Positions 27,727 through 35,498 of a DNA stretch of 64,000 nt are shown piece after piece. A program made the position numbers and the translations under genes. Position 1 is the first letter of the stretch. Each line of letters opens with the position of its first letter. The stretch spans positions 744,001-808,000 of the forward strand of contig NZ_CP048635.1 in assembly GCF_010669145.1 (NCBI RefSeq), read 5' to 3'. The notes under the pieces are model-generated. The model saw only the letters and a list, made by a program, of their open reading frames with translations, searched no databases and was not told the DNA's origin. The stretch is from Rhizobium oryzihabitans (GTDB lineage Bacteria > Pseudomonadota > Alphaproteobacteria > Rhizobiales > Rhizobiaceae).

Positions 27727-28482
27727 TCATTGCGCACCGTCTCCCTCTCGCCTGGCGAGGAAAATGGGTGCCGTCTGCAATCCGGCAGCATTGTCGTCCT
27801 GCGCCGGAACGGAAGGTTGCAGACCGTTCGGCTGACGATTGGCAACAGGTCGGCGGTTATCGTCGCGCGCCACGAAGAGCGATGCTTCGCGCCAATCGGC
27901 CGGCGGCTGGAGCACGATGTGCGTTCCGTCCGACGGCGCGGCGGCACCAAGCGCGGGCGCGAGCAAAGCGACATAGGCGCGCGTCTCTGCCGGCAGAGCG
28001 CGGCCGGTGGCGAGATGCTGGTCGTAGCGCGCCGGGCCAGCATTATAGGCAGCAAGCATCGCCGGGACCGTGCCGTAGCGATCAAGCATCTCGCGCAGAT
28101 AGGCGGTGCCGGCGATGATGTTGTCGCGAGGATCGAACGGATCACGACCGAGCCGGTAACGAGCGCGCAGTTCGGCCCAGGTTTCGGGCATGATCTGCAT
28201 GAGGCCAAGCGCACCGGCGGGCGATACCGCACGCACGTCGTCACGGCTTTCGGTGTGCTTCACCGCGACGATCCATGCCTGCGGGATAGCGAAGCGCTGC
28301 GACGCCTCGGCGATGTGCGCGGCATGGGGATCGGCGATCGCGGCGCGGGTCGGCGGCAGCGATTGCGCAACAGCCGGACACGCCGCGGAGGCGGCAAAGG
28401 TCAGGCTGGAAAGAAGAAGGGAGAGTGCCGAGCGTCGGACGGTAGCAGAACGTCCGACGCAGGCACGTTGCCGAATTGCCAC
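27727..28482 (-). CDS. Lytic transglycosylase (VirB1-like)
   Basis: The 251-residue exported protein probably opens peptidoglycan for assembly of the mating channel. A signal peptide (about 1-39, ending PAVA) is followed by a soluble lytic transglycosylase domain. The catalytic-glutamate pattern is AVKHTESRDDVRAVSPAGALG, with LMQIMPETW and the AAYNAGPARYDQHL motif (about 155-170). The C-terminal 60 residues are low complexity. The start overlaps a basic N-region that could be shorter. It lies 3 bases after the DUF736 gene, so the two are co-transcribed. Confidence 0.92.
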   Translation of the reverse strand: MAIRQRACVGRSATVRRSALSLLLSSLTFAASAACPAVAQSLPPTRAAIADPHAAHIAEASQRFAIPQAWIVAVKHTESRDDVRAVSPAGALGLMQIMPETWAELRARYRLGRDPFDPRDNIIAGTAYLREMLDRYGTVPAMLAAYNAGPARYDQHLATGRALPAETRAYVALLAPALGAAAPSDGTHIVLQPPADWREASLFVARDDNRRPVANRQPNGLQPSVPAQDDNAAGLQTAPIFLARREGDGAQ

Positions 28483-28485
28483 CGT

Positions 28486-28821
28486 TCAGTCCTCCTTCCG
28501 CTTCTTCGACGGCGGGTTGGTGTGCAGGCCCCAGGCGGAGCCGTCGTCACCGGCACGGAAGAGGTTTGCGCGAAGCGTGCCGCCGAACAGCGGGCTGTAG
28601 ATCTCGACGGAGACGAATTCGCCGGCGCGGTCGCCGACATGCGACCAGCCAGCGCCGATATCGAGACCTTCCTCGTCGCCGAGCAGAACGCGGTAAGCAG
28701 GGGCATTCTTTGCTTCCGAAGGCTCGGCCGGAACGAAGGTGATTTCCTCGTCGATGCCGAGCGCCCTGAAACGCCCTTTGAAGCCGGATTGCGTGCGGGT
28801 GAAATGTCCAATCTGAGCCAT
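28486..28821 (-). CDS. DUF736 domain protein
   Basis: A 111-residue cytoplasmic protein with the family opening MAQIGHFTRTQSGFKGRF and an all-beta pattern ending in a Lys/Arg-rich tail. DUF736 proteins are common in ICEs and conjugative plasmids of Alphaproteobacteria, near traF and single-strand DNA functions, and their role is not known. ATG 28821 is preferred to ATG 28827 because AGGAG then lies 9 bases upstream rather than 3. No defect is seen. Confidence 0.9.
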   Translation of the reverse strand: MAQIGHFTRTQSGFKGRFRALGIDEEITFVPAEPSEAKNAPAYRVLLGDEEGLDIGAGWSHVGDRAGEFVSVEIYSPLFGGTLRANLFRAGDDGSAWGLHTNPPSKKRKED

Positions 28822-28868
28822 GCTCATGGTCTCCTGTGTTGTGCGGCAAGGTTGCGAAACTTGCGCCG

Positions 28869-29414
28869 TCACCGCGTCGGCGCGCGCCAGACGAAGCGGC
28901 CTTCGCCGTCCTCGTCGGTGTAGAGAGGGATTGCCCGGCCGATCACGGTGGAGGCCGGAAGCGGCCCGAAATAGCGGCCGTCGAGACTGTCGCGGACTTC
29001 CCAGTTCATCAGGAAAAGCTCGTCATCCGCGACGACGCGGCAGCCCTGCCAGATGGGCAGCGCGCGGCCGAGGCGATCGCGGTCGAGCGCTTCGCCCATC
29101 TCGATCCCATCGACCGTGATCAGGTCGCGGCTGCGGCACACGCGCTGACCGGGCAAGCCAAGGACGCGCTTCAGCAGCGGCACGCCGCGGCCGACATAGC
29201 CGCGCTCCACCATGAAGTCGGCGAGCGGTTCGGGCGGCATGACGGCGACCAGTTCGGGCACCTCCAGCCGATCGGCTGGCGCGATGGTGTAGAAGCCGAT
29301 CGGCGCGCTTTCGGTGGCGTTCCAGATCAGCTTGGTGGATGTCGGGATGAACGCAGCGATGGCGACGCCCATCGCCGCGAAATACGTCACCATGACGTAG
29401 CCGAAGCGGGTCAT
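28869..29414 (-). CDS. traF: TraF, conjugal S26-type peptidase
   Basis: TraF is a signal-peptidase-like protease that matures and cyclises the TrbC pilin in RP4-type systems. The 181-residue protein has an N-terminal membrane helix (about 5-24). The catalytic-serine region is NATESAPIGFYTI (Ser37) and the lysine region is GVPLLKRVLGLPGQ (Lys82). The S26 box GYFG-like DGRYFGPLPASTVIGRAIPL is near the C-terminus. It overlaps DUF2840 by 4 bases (ATGA). Order DUF2840-traF is typical for this ICE family. Confidence 0.94.
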   Translation of the reverse strand: MTRFGYVMVTYFAAMGVAIAAFIPTSTKLIWNATESAPIGFYTIAPADRLEVPELVAVMPPEPLADFMVERGYVGRGVPLLKRVLGLPGQRVCRSRDLITVDGIEMGEALDRDRLGRALPIWQGCRVVADDELFLMNWEVRDSLDGRYFGPLPASTVIGRAIPLYTDEDGEGRFVWRAPTR

Positions 29415-29932
29415 CGGCCGATCTCCCGCCGCTTGAGCCACGCCTGATGACGCTCCATCGTGTAGGAGCGTGGAGTCTCGCCGGACTGCATTCGGTGAGC
29501 GATGTGGCGCCAGTGATCGGGGGCGACGTCGCAGGCGTCGATGCCGACACGCTCGATCGCATCGATGTGGCGCAGCACGTCCTCGACCTTGGGCCAGCCC
29601 TCGATCTTGAGCAGAATCTCGCCACCGGGACGCACGAAGGGCAGCGTCTGATAGGTTTCGCCCGGCTCGACGGCGCGCACGATGTCGATGCGTGATATGA
29701 TCGTGCCGAAATCGTTGCCGGCCCAGCGGGCGAAGGCGAAGATGCTGTTTGGGCGGAAAGAAATGACGCGACGGCGGCGATCGAGGATCAGTTCGCCGGA
29801 TTCCCGGCCGAACCTGATCCAGTATTCGACCTTCTTCTCGATCCATGTCAGCTCGACATGGGTCATATCGTCGGTAGAGCCTGCGGACGGCAACGGGCCG
29901 CCGCGCAAGCGGGGAGCCGCATTGCCGGTCAT
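29411..29932 (-). CDS. DUF2840 domain protein
   Basis: The 173-residue cytoplasmic protein has the family core VELTWIEKKVEYWIRFGRES, FAFARWAGNDFGTIISRIDI and a closing RSYTMERHQAWLKRREI. The 22-residue N-terminal extension before MTHVEL is kept because its start codon overlaps the preceding stop by ATGA. DUF2840 genes lie next to traF in many ICEs. Function is unknown, and a DNA-binding or transfer accessory role is only inferred. Confidence 0.9.
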   Translation of the reverse strand: MTGNAAPRLRGGPLPSAGSTDDMTHVELTWIEKKVEYWIRFGRESGELILDRRRRVISFRPNSIFAFARWAGNDFGTIISRIDIVRAVEPGETYQTLPFVRPGGEILLKIEGWPKVEDVLRHIDAIERVGIDACDVAPDHWRHIAHRMQSGETPRSYTMERHQAWLKRREIGR

Positions 29933-30180
29933 GAGGGGTCTCCTTGGGTTGGCGGGAATTCACGAGCGAAGAGATCGCGCAGCATGTCGGCGACGGTGAC
30001 GCCGCGCCGGAAGGCAGCGATCTTGATCCTGCCGCGCAGCTCGGGCGTCACGTCGATGGTCAGCCGGGCGGTGAAACCGCCGGCGTCACCATTGCGGAGC
30101 GGCGCGTCGGCAGCCCTGATCCAATGGTCGGGATCGGCAGGCCGGGAGGCGAAGCCTTTGCGGGCGGGACGCTTGCTCAT
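29929..30180 (-). CDS. Small ribbon-helix-helix protein
   Basis: An 83-residue basic protein whose C-terminal half (TARLTIDVTPELRGRIKIAA, then FRRGVTVADMLRDLFAREF) fits a ribbon-helix-helix DNA-binding fold, as in small partition or CopG-type proteins. It overlaps both the methyltransferase upstream and DUF2840 downstream by 4 bases. With parA 750 bases upstream in the same operon it could act as the centromere-binding or regulatory partner of ParA. A direct test is needed to tell this from a simple repressor. Confidence 0.78.
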   Translation of the reverse strand: MSKRPARKGFASRPADPDHWIRAADAPLRNGDAGGFTARLTIDVTPELRGRIKIAAFRRGVTVADMLRDLFAREFPPTQGDPS

Positions 30181-30935
30181 GGCGCGGCCCTCCCGTCGAA
30201 CGGCAGCACCGATGCGATCCGGGCGCGCGCCTTCTCCGCCATGTCGGGTCTGATCTCGCAGCCGAGATAGCGTCGGCCGGTAAGCCGGCAGGCTTCACCG
30301 GCCGCGCCCGATCCGGCGAACCAGTCGCCGACAAGCCCGCCCTCCGGGCAGCTTGTTCGGATCAGGATTTCCATGAGCGCCGACGGTTTCTCGGTCGGAT
30401 GGATGGCACGGCCGTGGCAGTTTCGCAGGTAGATGACCGAGCGCATGAGGCGCGGCCCGCCGTCATGGCTGACATAGTGACCGGCATCGATATGGCCGGT
30501 GTGCGGCGGGCGCATCTTGCGCCGCACGGTGCGCGCCGTCGCATCCGGCGTGGTCTGGACGTCGTTGTAGATGTCGCGCCAGGCGGTCTCGGCCGGGTAG
30601 AACTGGACGGCCAGTTCATGCACGCGCTTGAAGCGGTCCGCGTGGAACGACGATCCGTTCTGCTTCTCCCAGACGATCTCCTGGGCGATCTGCAAACCGG
30701 CATCGGCGAACTGGTCGGCGGTCGCCATGAAATGGCGCAGCGAGCCGAATACCCAGAGCGAGCCGGTGGGTGTGAGCGCCACGCGAGCGAGCGTGATCCA
30801 GTCGGCGACGCGACGATCCCAGGCAAGCGATGTGTCGCCGTAAGGGGGATCGGCCAGGATCAAGTCGAACGGGCCGCGTGCCGGCATGAGATCGCGGCAA
30901 TCGCCGGTTAGCACGGTTTCGGTGAGGACTGTCAT
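30177..30935 (-). CDS. Orphan DNA methyltransferase (N4/N6, beta-class order)
   Basis: The 252-residue protein has the catalytic DPPY motif near the N-terminus (LILADPPYGD, about 27-36) and the AdoMet-binding FAGSG motif near the C-terminus (VGDWFAGSGAAGEAC, about 214). This motif order is seen in beta-class N6-adenine and N4-cytosine methyltransferases. No restriction endonuclease gene is adjacent, so it is an orphan. It sits inside the parA operon with 4-base overlaps on both sides. Modifying element DNA against host restriction is a likely but inferred role. Confidence 0.9.
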   Translation of the reverse strand: MTVLTETVLTGDCRDLMPARGPFDLILADPPYGDTSLAWDRRVADWITLARVALTPTGSLWVFGSLRHFMATADQFADAGLQIAQEIVWEKQNGSSFHADRFKRVHELAVQFYPAETAWRDIYNDVQTTPDATARTVRRKMRPPHTGHIDAGHYVSHDGGPRLMRSVIYLRNCHGRAIHPTEKPSALMEILIRTSCPEGGLVGDWFAGSGAAGEACRLTGRRYLGCEIRPDMAEKARARIASVLPFDGRAAP

Positions 30936-31585
30936 GATGCGGCCCTCCCGATTTCGAGATGCTCGATCTCGGCGGCCAGCGCCGCGATCTCGCGCGTGGC
31001 CGGCGTGTCGTCGTCAAGTTCGGATGCGAGGCGACCGGATTGCGCGGCAACGGCAAAAGCGATGCGCTGGCCGATAGTGGTGGTCAGCACCGGCGGATCG
31101 TGATCGGCGAGTGTCTCGGCTGTCTCGCGTGCGAGCACGGTGCGGGCGCCGCAGCGGTTCAGCACGAAACGTGCGGCCAGTTCCGGCCGGTAGATGAGCG
31201 CCTCGGAGAGCAGCGCCAGCATCTCGGCCGAGGCCCAGCCGTCGAGCGGCGACGGCTGTACGGGGATCAGCACGAGGTCGGCGGCGAGCAGCGCCGAGCG
31301 CATGAGGCCGGCGACCCTCGGTGGCCCGTCGATGACGATATGATCGACGTTGCGGGCAAGTTCAGGCGCCTCGCGATGCAGCGTATCGCGCGCCAGGCCG
31401 ACGACGCCGAACAGGCGCGGAAGGCCCTCACGGCTGCGCTGCTGCGACCAGTCGAGCGCCGAACCCTGCGGATCGGCGTCGATCAGGGTGACGCGCTTGC
31501 CGCGTGCCGCCCATTCCCCGGCGAGGTTCAGCGCCAGCGTTGTCTTGCCGACGCCGCCCTTCTGATTGAGGAGCGCGACGATCAT
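30932..31585 (-). CDS. parA: ParA-family ATPase
   Basis: ParA-type Walker ATPase of partition or element maintenance, 217 residues. Deviant Walker A is LLNQKGGVGKTTLALNLAGE (about 5-24), the A' motif is VTLIDADPQGSALDW and Walker B is HIVIDGPPRV. The N-terminal helix-turn-helix of large ParA proteins is absent, so this is a small ParA. Its ATG (31583-31585) overlaps the TGA stop expected for repA by one base if the repA frame break is repaired. It has a GGGAGG-type ribosome binding site. Confidence 0.93.
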   Translation of the reverse strand: MIVALLNQKGGVGKTTLALNLAGEWAARGKRVTLIDADPQGSALDWSQQRSREGLPRLFGVVGLARDTLHREAPELARNVDHIVIDGPPRVAGLMRSALLAADLVLIPVQPSPLDGWASAEMLALLSEALIYRPELAARFVLNRCGARTVLARETAETLADHDPPVLTTTIGQRIAFAVAAQSGRLASELDDDTPATREIAALAAEIEHLEIGRAAS

Positions 31586-32753
31586 CAGCGTCCTCCCGGT
31601 GGATCGAGAGGAAGCCGAGGTATTTCGGGATCGGATGCAGGAGTCTCGGGGAGATCGGGGGCCGGTCGGGGGCGGACGGCCTGGCCGAAACGCTCTTTTT
31701 CGCGGCTATGCTGAGGCTTCTGGCAGCGTCGCGGATGAGGTTTTCCACATCGCGCCCGCGCTCTTTAAGGTTAGATTCTTGGTTAGACTCTAAGTTAAGG
31801 GCGCGATTTCGTGTTTGATTTCCGCGCGTTACCCCCTGTTTGGGTTCCTGATAGCACGAGCCTCCGGTTCCCGATAGCACGATAGTCCGGGTTCCCGATA
31901 GCACGAGTCTATCCACAGGTTTTCCACAGGTCGGAGTGGGCTCGAAAGCGAGCAGCGTGCGCCCGCCGATCTCGGTCTCAAGGGAGAGCCTGTAGCCCGG
32001 CAGTGGCTGGCGCCGGATGATGTCGCGCAGTTCGAAGGCGAAGCGCTTGAACGGCGACAGGCTGCCGGATTTCTGATGGAGATGGCGGAAGTCGAAACGC
32101 CAGCCGTCTCGCTGGCGGCCGCCGTGCTTGCGCACCAGGCGGTAGAGCCAGCGGTCGAGGCCGCCCGTCAGATCGAAATAGGCGCGGTCGATGGTCAGCA
32201 CGAGGGCATCGTCGATAACGGCCTGGTAGAACCAGTCCGGGACGATCATCTCGATGCCCTCGGGACGGCCGTTGCGGTCGGTGCGCTCCTGCCATTCGTT
32301 GATCCACGAGAAACGATGGCGACGGCCCTCGGCCGGCTGTCGGATCGAGGTGGACACCGTGGTCGATTGCAGCCGGTCGAGTGCTGCCTTCAGGCGCTGA
32401 TAGTCGCGCACGCTGGTGCCACGCCCGACATAGGAAAGGATTTCGTATGGCGTGGCAGCCATCAGCCGGGAAGTGCGAAGCCCGGCATCGCGGGCTTCGA
32501 CGATCTGGCTTGCCGCCCAGATCAGGATATCGGCGTCCCAGATGGTCGCCATGCCGTGATCGGGGACGGCCTCGACCCGGATCGTCACATTGCCGGCGAC
32601 GAAATCGATCGGCGCGACGCGATGGGTCTTGGAAAGGGAGAAGAAGGGATAGGCCATGAGATCCTGCGCGTCTCGTGGCGCGAAGTCGCCGGGGAGCGCC
32701 CGGAACAGATCGAGTTGTCCACGCTCCGAGAGGGACCGATGCCGCGCCGCCAT
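31585..32753 (-). CDS. repA: RepA-like replication initiator, C-terminal frame break
   Basis: A replication-initiator-A family protein with the conserved opening GQLDLFRALPGDFAPRDAQD, MAYPFFSLSK and HRFSWINEW segments. Tn4371-like ICEs carry such a gene before parA. As given, the frame runs past the parA start into out-of-frame parA sequence to 31428. One extra base in either of two G runs on the + strand (31657-31661 or 31668-31672) gives a natural ending, PEIPRLPLDPPGGR, and a TGA at 31585-31587 overlapping parA. Coordinates assume that repair. Whether the element replicates as a circle is inferred from the family. Confidence 0.82.
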
Positions 32754-32771
32754 TCGAAAAACCGGCCGCGA

Positions 32772-33053
32772 TCAGCGTGCGTAGCGGCCAGGCTGCGGAA
32801 CGGCGGGCAGCGCATGGCGCTTCGCCGGCAGCACCTGGCCACGCGGATCGGAGGTCGAGGTGACAGCGCCAAGTGCGGCCCAGGCTTCAAGATCGTCCAC
32901 GGCGTAGACGACGCGCCCACCCAGCTTGCGATACGAAGGACCAGTCCCGTAGGTCCGATGCTTTTCAAGGGTTCGAGCGGAGAGGCTGAGGAATTCAGCG
33001 GCCTCCTTGGTGCGAAGGAAGCGCGGCGGCAAAATGACGGGATCGGGTCGCAT
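32772..33053 (-). CDS. rdfS: AlpA-like helix-turn-helix protein, probable excisionase (RdfS-like)
   Basis: A 93-residue protein with an AlpA/MerR-type winged helix: LRTKEAAEFLSLSARTLEKH, then GPSYRKLGGRVVYAVDDLEAW. It lies 18 bases upstream of repA in the maintenance operon. In the ICEMlSymR7A family the AlpA-like gene in this neighbourhood encodes the recombination directionality factor RdfS. That assignment here is inferred from fold, size and context. Possible binding sites lie beside the integrase (57143-57190). Confidence 0.75.
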   Translation of the reverse strand: MRPDPVILPPRFLRTKEAAEFLSLSARTLEKHRTYGTGPSYRKLGGRVVYAVDDLEAWAALGAVTSTSDPRGQVLPAKRHALPAVPQPGRYAR

Positions 33054-33191
33054 GGGGCGGGCCTCCGTGGGGTTGCGGGCGGCGGCCGCGGATTAGCGGC
33101 GGACGGCGACCACGGTGGCGGAGGGAAGCCTTCAGGGGGGATGGGGAACTAAGGGGGACGAAAATCCCCACCCCCGGCTCACCAAAAACAG

Positions 33192-33954
33192 TTAGGATCG
33201 ATGACGGTGACGCAGCAATTGGAGATAACCGCCGCTGGTCATGGCGAAACTACCTTCGACGAGCCCTATGACGGCATCGCGCAGAGAAGATGTTTTCCAT
33301 GGTTCGGCGGCGATACGCGCATCACCATAGATGGCGATCGCGATTTCGCGGTAAGTCGCCCCGTCCAGGCGCGCGTCGAATGCGCGCAGCATCTGGCGGA
33401 TACGCCGCCGGCGCTGCGACGTCAGCCGCATGTCTGTGGGGACACGACGGCGAAACAGCATCGCGCAAAAGCGGCTCAGCGCATGAAGCCGATCCAACGC
33501 GGCGGCATCGAGGATCAGAACAGCGACAAGGATGCCGCCGGATGGGGCATCGATACGGGTGACTTCGAGGCGTTCACCGGCAACGTCGATCCGCAGATGG
33601 AGAGCATCGATTCGGTCAAAGGAGTGCGCGCGGATGAAATCCTCAGCAGCGGCGGAATCGCCTGAAGCGAGGGACATCCTGTGGAGTAGAATTGCCCCAG
33701 GGTCGGCATTCGGGGTCCAGAAGATAGGATGATCGAGTGCTGTGTGCCGGGGATCGGCGGCGAAAGCACAACCCCCATTGTTCGGCGACGGCACGAGCCT
33801 GATCGCTATCAAGTTGCCCGCGCGCAGCGAGGCTCTCGTAGGCTTTCCGGTAATCCAAGTTTCGCCGAAGGAATTCCCAAGCAAGCTCGGACGTCGTCAA
33901 TCGATCAATAAAGTCATAGTCGGCGTCGGACCGCCAGTCATGTTGTTCAGGCAT
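33192..33954 (-). CDS. fseA: FseA-like activator, DUF6499 + DUF2285 joined by a +1 frame change
   Basis: Two overlapping frames make one natural protein. The first (from 33954) encodes MPEQHDWRSDADYDFIDRL to AVAEQWGLCF, a DUF6499-type domain. The second, entered one base forward at TTTC (33765-33762), continues AADPRHTALDHPIFW and a DUF2285 domain (RRRRIRQMLRAFDARLDGAT) to a stop at 33192. The joint product is about 253 residues. At UUU-C the Phe tRNA can slip to UUC, a plausible +1 site. In ICEMlSymR7A the activator FseA is made by programmed +1 frameshifting of exactly this domain pair and turns on rdfS. Without frameshifting a short variant ending at 33643 is made. Confidence 0.8.
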
Positions 33955-34081
33955 CCCCTGACCTCCACATACGCTTTACGACTGTGGGCAATGCAAGGGC
34001 TACGATCTCAAGTTGCTTTGGTTTTGGGAACAACGAAGGTGGCGTAACGTGATGCGGGTTCTGCACCACCTGGATCGAAGG

Positions 34082-34345
34082 TCAGTGAAGGGCGGCGCGC
34101 ATCAGGCTGGAATAGCCCTGCTCGGCCATCCACTTCGCCCGAGCCAGATGCGAGGCGTAGATTCGATGGGCGCGTTCTGCGTCTTTCCTGGGATCAAGGC
34201 GCAAGACCAACTCGGCAACCTCCTGCCAATCCGCGCCATCGGCCTCCGCATCGAGAAGACGCAGATACAGCTTTAGATGCGCCCGGTCGTAGGCGGTGAG
34301 CTCCGCGTCAGCCGGCGGATGGTCCATGAGCAAGTTTTTGATCAC
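34082..34345 (-). CDS. qseM: Small DUF2285-like protein, QseM-like antiactivator
   Basis: An 87-residue acidic, helical protein (ELTAYDRAHLKLYLRLLDAE, DWQEVAELVLRLDP, HLARAKWMAEQGY). Similar small proteins are annotated DUF2285, and in ICEMlSymR7A the DUF2285 protein QseM is the antiactivator of FseA. Location 128 bases upstream of the FseA-like gene supports this. The start may be GTG 34345 (GGGGA nearby) or ATG 34327. Role is inferred from family and context. Confidence 0.7.
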   Translation of the reverse strand: MIKNLLMDHPPADAELTAYDRAHLKLYLRLLDAEADGADWQEVAELVLRLDPRKDAERAHRIYASHLARAKWMAEQGYSSLMRAALH

Positions 34346-34369
34346 ACGATCCCCACTACTGAACCCTAT

Positions 34370-34381
34370 CCAATGTATTGG
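34370..34381. promoter_or_regulatory. Palindrome upstream of the QseM-like gene
   Basis: CCAATGTATTGG, a perfect inverted repeat with a 2-base centre, lies about 25 bases before the QseM-like start. It is a candidate operator for the neighbouring Xre repressor. No binding data are available, and 12 bases could occur by chance. Confidence 0.4.
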
Positions 34382-34458
34382 TGCTTGTTAACGGATTTGT
34401 GATGGCAAAACAGAGGTGGAAGCCGCGAATACGACGCCTCCCTACAGTCGGGACAGGA

Positions 34459-34695
34459 TTAGAGAATTTCGCGAACAAGCATAACTCCCACACCACGATC
34501 GGAATTGAGGAAGACGATGCCGTTGTCTTCGAAAGACCGACGAACCTGATCGCGTGTGGTCTCGTATACCTCGAAGCCGCTTTCGGATTCGAGGCGTTTG
34601 AGGGCGGTCAATGATACACGGGCCTTGTCGGCGAGCGTCTCCTGCGTCCAACCAAGCAACGCGCGCGCGGCCCGAGATTGTCGGGCGGTGATCAT
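34459..34695 (-). CDS. Xre-type helix-turn-helix repressor, QseC-like
   Basis: A 78-residue protein with a helix-turn-helix at about 5-40: QSRAARALLGWTQETLADKA, then VSLTALKRLESE. The second half resembles the short beta/helix tail of small Xre proteins. Start ATG 34695 has GGGAGG 9 bases upstream. It sits one gene from the FseA-like activator and next to the QseM-like gene, the setting of QseC in ICEMlSymR7A, which represses qseM. Unlike R7A as I recall it, both genes here point the same way. Confidence 0.78.
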   Translation of the reverse strand: MITARQSRAARALLGWTQETLADKARVSLTALKRLESESGFEVYETTRDQVRRSFEDNGIVFLNSDRGVGVMLVREIL

Positions 34696-34705
34696 GCATG
34701 ATCAC
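34688..34705. promoter_or_regulatory. 18-bp perfect palindrome over the Xre start codon
   Basis: GTGATCATGCATGATCAC is a perfect palindrome covering the ATG (34693-34695) and abutting the GGGAGG ribosome binding site of the Xre gene. It is an obvious autoregulatory operator candidate. As RNA it could also fold over the start codon. Confidence 0.6.
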
Positions 34706-34895
34706 CTCCCACATGGACCTACGCACATTCCAAAACTACGGCTATTTTAGTCGCTCTTGCCGTGAAAATCCAGAAAAACCCTATTTGACTCAGCGAATCC
34801 GGCGAACGGCCACGAACTGATTCGGTTTCGGTAAACGCCGGCCTGGTGGCCCATGCGGGGCCACCGCCCGCAGGCGGTGGCCAACGCCGCCCGGC

Positions 34896-35060
34896 TCAAG
34901 CGAACGGGTCTATCTCGTTGATGACGGTATCGTCTTCTCCGTCGTATTCGGCGGCGGGCATCACGCTGAGCGTACCGTCGCCGGCGCGGAAGACGACGAT
35001 AGTGACCATCAGGGTGGCGGCGAGGCTGAAGGCGAAGGCGTGGGCATCTGCAAGGGACAT
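34896..35060 (-). CDS. 54-residue conserved-type small protein
   Basis: A 54-residue ORF from ATG 35060 with an AGGAG binding site 7 bases upstream. The product begins MSLADAHAFAFSLAATLMV, has one hydrophobic helix-like segment (about 8-24) and ends in an acidic tail (EYDGEDDTVINEIDPFA). Codon pattern and the strong ribosome binding site support coding. It recurs, from memory, as a small hypothetical protein in related ICEs. It is preceded by a strong hairpin like the one before ssb. Function is unknown. Confidence 0.7.
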   Translation of the reverse strand: MSLADAHAFAFSLAATLMVTIVVFRAGDGTLSVMPAAEYDGEDDTVINEIDPFA

Positions 35061-35080
35061 TTTCCGGCTCCTGTTTGGAG

Positions 35081-35098
35081 GCGGGGACCATTCCCCGC
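35081..35098 (-). promoter_or_regulatory. Leader hairpin of the 54-residue gene
   Basis: On the + strand GCGGGGA-CCAT-TCCCCGC is a perfect 7-bp hairpin. On the mRNA strand it reads GCGGGGAATGGTCCCCGC. It lies 20 bases before the start codon, just before the ribosome binding site. The ssb leader carries a matching stem-loop with the same TGGTCC centre. Confidence 0.6.
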
Positions 35099-35123
35099 TC
35101 GACAGGCGCCCGATGTGTTTTGG

Positions 35124-35215
35124 TCCCGGCCGCGATCACCGCCGAGGCGAAGCCTCGCGCGGCGGCATGCTTCGCATAGTCCGACCCTTCATGGGTTGAT
35201 CGCGGAAGGCCGGGA
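35124..35215. other. Cloverleaf-like structured element
   Basis: A closing stem pairs 35124-35138 with 35197-35215 (a GCGATCA/TGATCGC inner part and a CCCGGCC/GGCCGGG outer part with a bulge). Inside are three further stems: CCGCCG/CGGCGG (35139-35144, 35160-35165) holding CGAGGC-GAA-GCCTCG; ATGC-TTC-GCAT (35167-35177); and ACCC-TTCAT-GGGT (35184-35196). It lies upstream of the 54-residue gene in the direction of transcription. It could be a folded leader RNA, a single-strand DNA structure, or a small RNA. Confidence 0.5.
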
Positions 35216-35498
35216 TTGAAACCAAGGTTGCGTCTCAAAGAGCGGGGTGGTCTTTGCCGCCGTAGTCGGAAAATGATTTGCCGATGCCTTTCGCTGTGCC
35301 TTGGTTTGTTGGCCCCGTTCCGGTGTCGTTCGTCATTTCGACGGCCGCCGCCAGCACTGTCGGATCTGGGCAGGATAAGATGGCGAGTTCCTTTGCCATC
35401 CGTGGATCAGGCCGCGAAGCAGGAATACGGCACGATCCATAGCGTAGTCAGCGTTCGAGTCAGACCTGGCCGGGAGAAGAGGATGGGTTTGGGAAGGA

